Shown here: positions 61,101-64,000 of the stretch, one piece after another
Layout: each line of letters begins with the position of its first letter
How positions within the stretch are numbered: position 1 is the stretch's first letter
NCBI RefSeq assembly: GCF_037038585.1
Contig: NC_092521.1
Span: forward strand, 105,602,398-105,666,397
Direction: 5' to 3'
From: Patagioenas fasciata
Lineage: Eukaryota > Chordata > Aves > Columbiformes > Columbidae
DNA length: 64,000 bases
Position numbers and translations under genes: made by a program
Notes under the pieces: generated by a model
Told to the model about the DNA's origin: nothing
What the model saw: the letters and a program-made list of their open reading frames with translations, nothing else
Databases searched by the model: none

Positions 61101-61462
61101 CTTGAACTTCGACTTTTTTACTGAAAATTCACTTTAAAAACATAAATTCTTCGTTTTGTTTTTTTTTTTTTTGGAATTTGGTTGCTGGCATTTATAACCA
61201 GTAGTACTTCCTGGGAAGTATCTAGACATATTTTGCAATTTTAAAAATAGTTCATGTGATAATTTAATTTTGATGTAAAAAAATGCATTAAGACGGAAGG
61301 TCATAAACAGTAATACATAAATTAATTCGTGACATAATTTGATATTAACCATAGAAAAACTATTAGAAAGCCTTACCTGTTTACATGCTTGACGACATTC
61401 CACAGCAATAGCTAGCTCACAGCAACCTAAACCAACCCACCCATCAGACTTCTTCAAAACTC
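21970..61462 (-). CDS. RECK: RECK, reversion-inducing cysteine-rich protein with Kazal motifs (5' end missing)
   Basis: RECK is a GPI-anchored cell-surface glycoprotein that restrains MMP-2, MMP-9, MT1-MMP and ADAM10 and, with GPR124, acts as the Wnt7-specific co-receptor in brain vessel formation. Seventeen exons here join in phase with GT/AG borders and encode 882 residues; the human protein has 971, so roughly 90 N-terminal residues (signal peptide and first cysteine-knot repeat) are not in the window. The order is: cysteine-knot repeats (61462-47123), middle cysteine-rich region (46176-36555), three Kazal modules (36028-31238), C-terminal domain and hydrophobic GPI tail (29897-21970). If the 21-exon human layout holds, these are exons 5-21; numbering below follows that assumption. 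No frame break was seen, so the gene appears intact. The GH31 fragment lies tail-to-tail with it. Confidence 0.96.
24239..25371 (+). mobile_element. Solo LTR carrying a hairpin array
   Basis: The element starts TGTGGCAG and ends CTGTGACA, and both sides carry the 5-bp duplication CCCTC (24234-24238 and 25372-25376). A TATA box (TATAAAA, 24522-24528) and a poly(A) signal (AATAAA, 25312-25317) define plus-strand orientation. The distance between them makes R unusually long, about 780 nt, and it is filled largely by the palindrome array at 24665-25083. A further inverted repeat (GCACCCCACAC / GTGTGGGGGTGC) lies in U3 at 24453-24478. The family is not recognised. Confidence 0.85.
24665..25083 (+). 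repeat. Array of 14 short hairpin units
   Basis: Units occur at a spacing of about 29-35 bp in three stem types. Type A is CTCGCA-N4-YGCGAG (24665, 24755, 24818, 24877, 24906, 24939, 25030 and a degenerate copy at 25063). Type B is CGTGCA-N4-YGCACG (24696, 24784, 24847, 24998). Type C is CGTGCTT-loop-AAGCACG (24722, 24968). Most units are followed by (G)TGTA or CGTAC, and spacers are T/A-rich. The stems differ between types on both arms so that pairing is kept. Confidence 0.88.
25613..25768 (-). CDS. RECK: RECK exon 20
   Basis: Fifty-two codons, phase 0 at both ends, from VTNKKPITVLDILEK to DQNPKPLQ. It contains the conserved VSVPQCDVFGY and SEIVILIIPVD segments. Confidence 0.96.
26413..27083 (+). 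mobile_element. Solo LTR, TGTCCTGG family
   Basis: It runs from TGTCCTGGTTTTG to CTTAACCCTCGACA and is flanked on both sides by ATAGA (26408-26412 and 27084-27088), a perfect 5-bp target duplication. A TATA box (ATATAAAAG) is at about 26648. The 3' end (GGTTAACAATACATCTGCC onward) is shared with the LTR preceding the ERV at the right edge of the window. Confidence 0.92.
27770..27825. repeat. (TA)n-rich microsatellite
   Basis: Two runs of alternating TA are separated by a short CTCTCTCT stretch. Confidence 0.9.
28779..28853 (+). mobile_element. CR1 3'-end fragment
   Basis: GAGCAGGGAGTTGGACTAGA followed by TGGTTCCAGGGGTCCTG matches the conserved 3' end of CR1 LINEs. Confidence 0.7.
28937..29019 (-). 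mobile_element. CR1 3'-end fragment
   Basis: AATCACAGAATGTTAGAG, GGAAGGGACCTTGAAAGACC and CATCTAGTCCAATCCCCCTG are the typical reverse-complemented CR1 3' end. Confidence 0.85.
29824..29897 (-). CDS. RECK: RECK exon 19
   Basis: Seventy-four bases, entering in phase 1 (completing a Gly) and leaving in phase 0. It encodes ACCPLCAGMLRILYDKDK, the cysteine cluster after Kazal 3. Confidence 0.95.
29898..31237 (-). other. RECK intron 18
   Basis: 1.3 kb of AT-rich intron with no recognisable repeat or gene. Confidence 0.7.
31238..31448 (-). CDS. RECK: RECK exon 18 (Kazal module 3)
   Basis: Encodes PFCKSVEPVCGHNGETYSSV and the rest of a Kazal fold (Cys spacing and the CGxNGxTY core are intact), then TECAFVKCPQ. 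It enters in phase 0 and leaves one base into a Gly codon. Confidence 0.96.
31449..33705 (-). other. RECK intron 17
   Basis: Holds a plus-strand CR1 3' fragment at 31958-32097; otherwise nothing recognised. Confidence 0.7.
31958..32097 (+). mobile_element. CR1 3' fragment
   Basis: CACCATCCCTGGAAGTATTT, GGGACATGGTTTAGTGG, GCTGGACCTGACC and the closing CTAAATGGTTCTATGA match the CR1 3' end in order. Confidence 0.85.
33706..33898 (-). CDS. RECK: RECK exon 17 (Kazal module 2)
   Basis: Encodes CIPKKQVCLTSF, FECSQHECVPRQL and DPVCDTDNVEYSNLCTLYQ. Phase is 2 in, 0 out. As in other RECK proteins this Kazal core is atypical (VCDTD instead of CGxNG). Confidence 0.96.
33899..35856 (-). other. RECK intron 16
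   Basis: About 2 kb with no recognisable repeat or gene. The open frames at 34530-34766 and 35127-35408 have no domain signal. Confidence 0.7.
35857..36028 (-). CDS. RECK: RECK exon 16 (Kazal module 1)
   Basis: Encodes LPCNCVDQFVPVCGQNGRTY, then SACIARCVGLQ and SKDPCNPNLCKKNQ. It is a complete Kazal core and the most conserved protease-inhibitor-like module of RECK. Phase is 1 in, 2 out. Confidence 0.97.
36555..36677 (-). CDS. RECK: RECK exon 15
   Basis: Encodes HGTSFNIDCNVCSCFAGNL and CSTRQCLTEHSSEDERRKF. Phase is 1 in, 1 out; canonical AG/GT borders. A 526-bp intron without features separates it from exon 16. Confidence 0.96.
36678..40557 (-). other. RECK intron 14
   Basis: Contains the alpharetrovirus-type solo LTR at 39347-39668. 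Sequence around it (about 38950-39840) may belong to an older, decayed LTR. The remainder shows nothing recognisable. Confidence 0.65.
39347..39668 (+). mobile_element. Solo LTR of the same family as the 5224-9465 provirus
   Basis: It runs from TGTAGTGACAGGGC to GGAAAGCAACA and aligns along its length with the proviral LTRs, in the opposite orientation. It keeps GGTATAAAGCTAG and GGACAATAAAG. AATAGG flanks it on both sides (39341-39346 and 39669-39674), a perfect 6-bp target duplication. It lies antisense within RECK. Confidence 0.95.
40558..40749 (-). CDS. RECK: RECK exon 14
   Basis: Encodes CKLGEASDFVVRQGTLIQV, YKICTCGHSGLLENCMEM and SCIVGGQRK. Phase is 1 in, 1 out. Confidence 0.97.
40750..43326 (-). 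other. RECK intron 13
   Basis: About 2.6 kb; a short poly(A) tract near 41241 is the only obvious feature. Confidence 0.7.
43327..43467 (-). CDS. RECK: RECK exon 13
   Basis: Encodes PSSLGNIVEDVTHPCNPNPC then LCEVNRKGCQSGE and CLPYLCVP. Phase is 1 in, 1 out. Confidence 0.96.
43468..45076 (-). other. RECK intron 12
   Basis: About 1.6 kb with no recognisable repeat or gene. Confidence 0.7.
45077..45213 (-). CDS. RECK: RECK exon 12
   Basis: Encodes SDCVEILKKCGD, then ESVCELLSPTDDLEKCIPL and DTYL. Phase is 2 in, 1 out, donor AGTAAGT. Confidence 0.95.
45214..45963 (-). other. RECK intron 11
   Basis: 750 bp with no recognisable element. Confidence 0.7.
45964..46176 (-). CDS. RECK: RECK exon 11
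   Basis: Encodes PTELFRSCN, SDQGAMNDMKLWEKGSIKM, KCQPEMWKAIACSLQIKPC and GSIICK. Phase is 2 in, 2 out. Confidence 0.97.
46177..47122 (-). other. RECK intron 10
   Basis: 946 bp with no recognisable element. Confidence 0.7.
47123..47302 (-). CDS. RECK: RECK exon 10 (cysteine-knot repeat)
   Basis: Encodes ELCTKLYSTNWGNSQSWQEF, then EVSMLTCLADVREPCQLGC and YCTNFNN. Phase is 2 in, 2 out. Part of the N-terminal cysteine-knot repeat region. Confidence 0.96.
47303..48731 (-). other. RECK intron 9
   Basis: 1.4 kb with no recognisable element. Confidence 0.7.
48732..48999 (-). CDS. RECK: RECK exon 9 (cysteine-knot repeats)
   Basis: The longest exon here. It encodes LYCCDRAEDYVCQTACKRI, IVDGLIEGCKTMPLPQDPLW, HPGVTVHPPPSTGLDGAK and LHCCSKANSSTC, with the paired CC that opens each repeat. 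Phase is 1 in, 2 out. Confidence 0.97.
49000..49300 (-). other. RECK intron 8
   Basis: 301 bp, AT-rich, with no recognisable element. Confidence 0.7.
49301..49498 (-). CDS. RECK: RECK exon 8 (cysteine-knot repeat)
   Basis: Encodes GSVCCSYAGHHTNCREYCQA, SPGPSQIKAVENYCASISP and CVNNYTQSYPMRNPTD. Phase is 1 in, 1 out. Confidence 0.97.
49499..50342 (-). other. RECK intron 7
   Basis: 844 bp with poly(A) runs near 49505; no recognisable element. Confidence 0.7.
50343..50376 (-). CDS. RECK: RECK exon 7 (34-bp microexon)
   Basis: Only 34 bases, encoding NALFSCINRNE plus one base of the next Met codon. Acceptor TTTCAG and donor GTAAGT are both strong, and the peptide matches RECK exactly where exons 6 and 8 leave a gap. 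Confidence 0.92.
50899..51470 (-). mobile_element. CR1 LINE fragment (about 570 bp)
   Basis: AATCATGGAATAGTTTGGG, CTAGTTCAACCCCCCTGCA, GGCAACCTGTTCCAGTATCT, CCCCTTGTCCTGTTGCAAC and ACTCCAGGTGGGGTCCCACC follow the reverse-complemented CR1 3' region in order. It is the longest CR1 copy in the window. Confidence 0.92.
53690..53732. repeat. (GAACA)n / (GAATA)n microsatellite
   Basis: Five units of ACAGA are followed by four of ATAGA. Confidence 0.9.
58981..59028 (-). CDS. RECK: RECK exon 6 (48 bp)
   Basis: Sixteen codons, ASAKNDVLKVCRKEYE, phase 0 at both ends, with a CTTGCAG acceptor and GTATGT donor. Matches RECK between CRQACKQ and NALFSC. Confidence 0.94.
59029..61376 (-). other. RECK intron 5
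   Basis: About 2.3 kb with a T-run near 60109; no recognisable repeat or gene. Confidence 0.7.
61377..61462 (-). CDS. RECK: RECK exon 5, the most upstream exon seen
   Basis: Eighty-six bases entering in phase 1, encoding VLKKSDGWVGLGCCELAIA then VECRQACKQ. This completes the second cysteine-knot repeat start. Nothing matching the preceding signal-peptide and first-repeat exons was found to the right up to 64000. Confidence 0.95.
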
Positions 61463-61934
61463 CTTTGAAAATAAGATGACATTACATATTACAGTAGAAA
61501 GAGAAATTATGCCATCATTTTCCTTTCCCTTCCCATGAGTCAGCTACATTTCAAATTTTATAATTCTGTTCTCATTCAAGAAGTCTACTAACAGATTACA
61601 TTTCATTGGAATTTTTGAAATAATTCCCAACCAACTTGAAAGCAAGAAAAGAGCAAGTATGTGCCTTAATAAATGCTGAATTTAGCAACTATGAAGTACC
61701 TTCTACAAACTAAGTGTAAAGGTGCTTTATGCAAACTATTTTGTATGTTCACAGGAAGTATCAGAGTTTGATAATTTGATCAATCTAATCTGAAATATAA
61801 GCCAAGAGGAAAAAAAACCTCATTAGAATCAACGTTATCTCCCACAGACATGTGCTCTTGTTGGTTTCAACAGCATGTTCTTCTATCAACTCTGTCAATG
61901 CAGAATATGTTTCTTACTTTTTCTTCGATCTTCC
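61463..61934 (-). other. RECK upstream intron (start)
   Basis: 472 bp without recognisable features before the LTR insertions. Confidence 0.6.
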
Positions 61935-62344
61935 TGTACTGGTTTTGTTCAGGATGGGCTTAAATTTCTTCATAGGAGCTGCGAGGACCCAGCTGGGATA
62001 GCTGACTCTAGCTGACCTAAGGGGTATCCCAAACCATATCACATCATGCTCACCAATAAAACCAGGAGGTGGGGGTTGCCGTGCTGGGGGACTGGCTGGG
62101 CACTGGTCGGTTGGTTGGGAGCAATTGTCTTCTTTTGCATCACTTGTTTTTCTTGTTTGTTTTGTTTGTTTGTTTGTTTTTGTGGTTTTCTTTGTTTGTT
62201 TGTTTGGTTGGTTGGTTTGTCCCTCCCCCCCCAACCTTTTTCCTTCTTCCATTTTTGTAATTATTACATTGTTCATTGCATTGGCAAGGGAAGGACCGAG
62301 TGGCTGTGTGGGGTTTAGCTGCCTACTGGGGTTAAACCACAACA
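61935..62344 (+). mobile_element. Solo LTR, TGTACTGGTTTTG family
   Basis: It runs from TGTACTGGTTTTGTTCAGG to GGGGTTAAACCACAACA, the start and end of a common avian ERV LTR, and is flanked by CTTCC on both sides (61930-61934 and 62345-62349). It is shortened internally. The stretch around 62145-62222 has decayed into (TTTG)n, and AATAAAACC stands where a TATA box would be expected. Confidence 0.92.
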
Positions 62345-62426
62345 CTTCCTCTGCAGTTTATCCCCCTCAATAATGTGGTTGCATTTCCAGAATCACCTGC
62401 AACAAAAGTTTCACATCTCCCTGCCT

Positions 62427-62559
62427 CTCCTTTTCCATTTGTCCTGGCCTTAGTGGGAAGAGGGGAGAGGGGGGGCAAGAGCGGGAAGTTGGGGGGAGAG
62501 GAGGTTAACAATACATCTGCCAGGGTTTGATTGTTACCCCGCAACCTTAACCCTGGACA
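62427..62559 (+). repeat. 3' part of the 5' LTR of the right-edge ERV
   Basis: From about 62427 the sequence aligns with the end of the solo LTR at 26413-27083 (AGAGGAGGTTAACAATACAT, CTGCCAGGGTTTGATTGT, CTTAACCCTGGACA). The 5' part of this LTR was not recognised. The interval 62350-62426 may be its diverged middle. Confidence 0.8.
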
Positions 62560-62565
62560 GATAAT

Positions 62566-62583
62566 TGGTGCCCAACATGGGGC
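62566..62583 (+). promoter_or_regulatory. Primer-binding site, tRNA-Lys-like
   Basis: TGGTGCCCAACATGGGGC lies 6 bases after the LTR end. It differs from the tRNA-Lys1,2 primer-binding site at two positions, both C-to-T or G-to-A changes at CpG, as expected from methylation decay. Confidence 0.85.
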
Positions 62584-62748
62584 AAGACAAAGGGGTAAAT
62601 TTGGAGATTTTTGGCTTTTCTACTGCTCTGACATACCTTTCAATTTTCTTGGCACGGTGTCAACTCATAGAGTTGTGATACTCGCGCGCCTGTTTGCTTC
62701 GGCTATTATTTAGTGGTATTAAGGCAAAGTGATTACATTGATTTAAAG

Positions 62749-63354
62749 ATGTTGTGGCATAAGTTGTATCAGTTATTTTCTACATTGGGCTCACTGATTC
62801 CTTATCTGTGTTGGTGTTTCCTTCTGAATCAAAGTATTCATTATATAACAACAAGAAACTGTACAGTGGTGATGATGATCCTGTGTGGTTTGGCACTGGT
62901 TTATTTCATTATACTACAGCCGCTAATGAATTTCTACTCGTTTTTGCTTTACCTTGAAAAACCTCCGGGAGAGATTAAAGAGCAGTACGGCTATGTGTTT
63001 GCTAATTGGCCAAGCGAATCTTTAGAAAGGCTGACTAACCATACTTTTGTTTTTTCGCTAGGACAGTTTGCAAATGTTTTAAAGAGCTTTGAATATCCTT
63101 GGAGCTTTGATAGAACTGTGATGGTGCTATCTGGTTTCCTGAATGTGTGTCAGTTTGTGTTACTGTTAAGAGAAATGAGGTTCAATAGGAGGTTTGCGTC
63201 TCTTTTTAGTCCTGAGATTTGCGGTGTGTCTTCAGAAGCTTTAGCAAAAAGCACTCCTAGCCGCTCCAGAAAAAGCAAAACAGCAAAAGCTGCTGCTGCA
63301 GCCACTGCCCCCCAACCGTGGCTTCACAGCCTGAAGTTACAGCTCCTATGCTGA
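62749..63354 (+). pseudogene. ERV leader/gag N-terminal reading frame with hydrophobic segments
   Basis: The first ATG in the frame is at 62749. The product begins with two hydrophobic segments that could span a membrane (around LIPYLCWCFLL and TVVMMILCGLALVYFIIL, residues about 15-60) and has a third near VMVLSGFLNVCQFVLLL. It ends in a basic Ser/Ala/Lys-rich stretch (SRSRKSKTAKAAAAATA) just before a stop. Such membrane segments are unusual at the start of a retroviral gag. Close to 63306-63318, at a C-rich run, the open frame passes to another frame that continues to the window end, so the stop at 63354 is probably due to a one-base frameshift. Avian ERV leader proteins of this sort are known only as uncharacterised; function is not assigned. 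Confidence 0.6.
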
Positions 63355-64000
63355 GCTCCTCTGCCAAGGTCGCTGCAGATAACATTACTTCTCCAGCCTC
63401 AAAGGCTAACAAGGCAGCCTCCCCTTCTTTACACATTGGTCACTGTTGCTGCTGTAACCACAGCAATCACTGTGACAGTCATTCAGACTCTGGAAATGAA
63501 ACAAATGATGGTGAACCCATATCAGCATCAGTTGCTGGTTGTAAAAAAGTCACTAGAAAGACCACTCATGCAGCAGGTGATGGCACGGGGCCAACATCAG
63601 CCCAAGGGGCATCATCAGGACAGGGAGGAGATGAAGTGACCACCACTCAGTCCTTTTCTCCAGGTGAGCTGAGAGATCTGAGAAAAGACTTTAGTTGTCG
63701 TGAAGGCGAGAATATTCTAACCTGGCTGCTCCGATGCTGGGACAATGGAGCAGAAACAAATGAACTGGAAGGTGGTGAAGCCAGGCAGCTGGGATCTCTG
63801 TCAAAAGATTCCACCATTGATAGGGCAATTTCAAGAGAGTCTAATGCCACTACTCTCTGGACCCGACTCCTGGCAGCTATGAAAGTCAGATTTCCCTACA
63901 ATGAAGATTGCATATCCAAGCTAGGGAAATGGAATACTATGGAGAGAGGTATCCAGTTCCTGAGAGAATTAGCTGTGCAAGAGATCATCTATTTTGGACC
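63319..64000 (+). pseudogene. ERV gag-like frame (partial)
   Basis: An open frame, different from the one before it, runs to the end of the window. It carries a Cys/His-rich patch (HCCCCNHSNHC, about 63447), a Ser/Thr/Gly-rich linker and a conserved block from about 63660: LRKDFSCREGENILTWLLRC, ARQLGSLSKDS and WNTMERGIQFLRELAV. I recognise this block as a gag domain found in many avian ERV copies, from memory rather than a search. It has no stop inside the window. It was probably one gene with the preceding frame. Confidence 0.65.

Larger units (their letters stand above)
62584..64000 (+). mobile_element. ERV internal region, 5' part (continues beyond the window)
   Basis: It follows the PBS with a leader of about 165 bp and then a gag-type reading frame described separately. 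Its strand is opposite to RECK. Whether pol, env and a 3' LTR follow cannot be seen. Confidence 0.85.

Noticed and set aside
62046-62373. Plus-strand open frames rich in Phe, Leu, Cys and Val
   Set aside because: They arise from the (TTTG)n stretch in the solo LTR and do not resemble a protein.

Overview
The window looks like the left end of a bird chromosome: about 17.5 kb of degenerate telomere-type repeat, then a gene fragment, then most of one large host gene on the minus strand. A bird source is indicated by CR1 LINE fragments, several avian-type LTR families, and a provirus whose primer-binding site is identical to that of chicken alpharetroviruses (tRNA-Trp). RECK maps to human 9p, a region largely shared with the avian Z chromosome, so a Z-chromosome end is plausible, but that is inference.

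Positions 1-17479 are a degenerate (CCCTAA/TTAGGG)n array that changes strand orientation three times (about 4387, 10071 and 12344). It is more than decayed telomere: two non-canonical marker motifs recur in both orientations, and blocks of 274-279 bp and about 495 bp are tandemly duplicated, so it behaves as a telomere-derived satellite with higher-order structure. A provirus of about 4.2 kb (5224-9465, minus strand) is inserted in it. The provirus has both LTRs, a tRNA-Trp PBS and a polypurine tract, a broken gag, and a pol reduced to the end of RNase H plus integrase. No env was recognised.

Positions 17608-20515 hold five exons of a GH31 alpha-glucosidase (maltase-glucoamylase/sucrase-isomaltase type) on the plus strand. 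The 5' catalytic half is missing at the satellite edge and the 3' end is cut by an LTR, so it is a pseudogene fragment. Its long intron carries a CR1 copy, an 82-bp MITE-like palindromic element and an AT-rich tract.

Positions 21028-61462 are RECK (minus strand): 17 consecutive coding exons with canonical splice sites and matching phases, from the N-terminal cysteine-knot repeats through the three Kazal modules to the hydrophobic GPI-anchor tail. The signal-peptide exons lie to the right of the window or were not found. Introns and flanks carry solo LTRs with perfect target-site duplications (24239-25371, 26413-27083, 39347-39668, 61935-62344) and CR1 fragments. The most unusual is the 24239-25371 LTR, which contains 14 short hairpin units whose stems differ in sequence but stay self-complementary.

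The right edge (about 62427-64000) is the 5' end of another ERV, on the plus strand, with a tRNA-Lys-like PBS and a gag-type reading frame that begins with a hydrophobic N-terminal region and is broken by a frameshift. It continues past the window.
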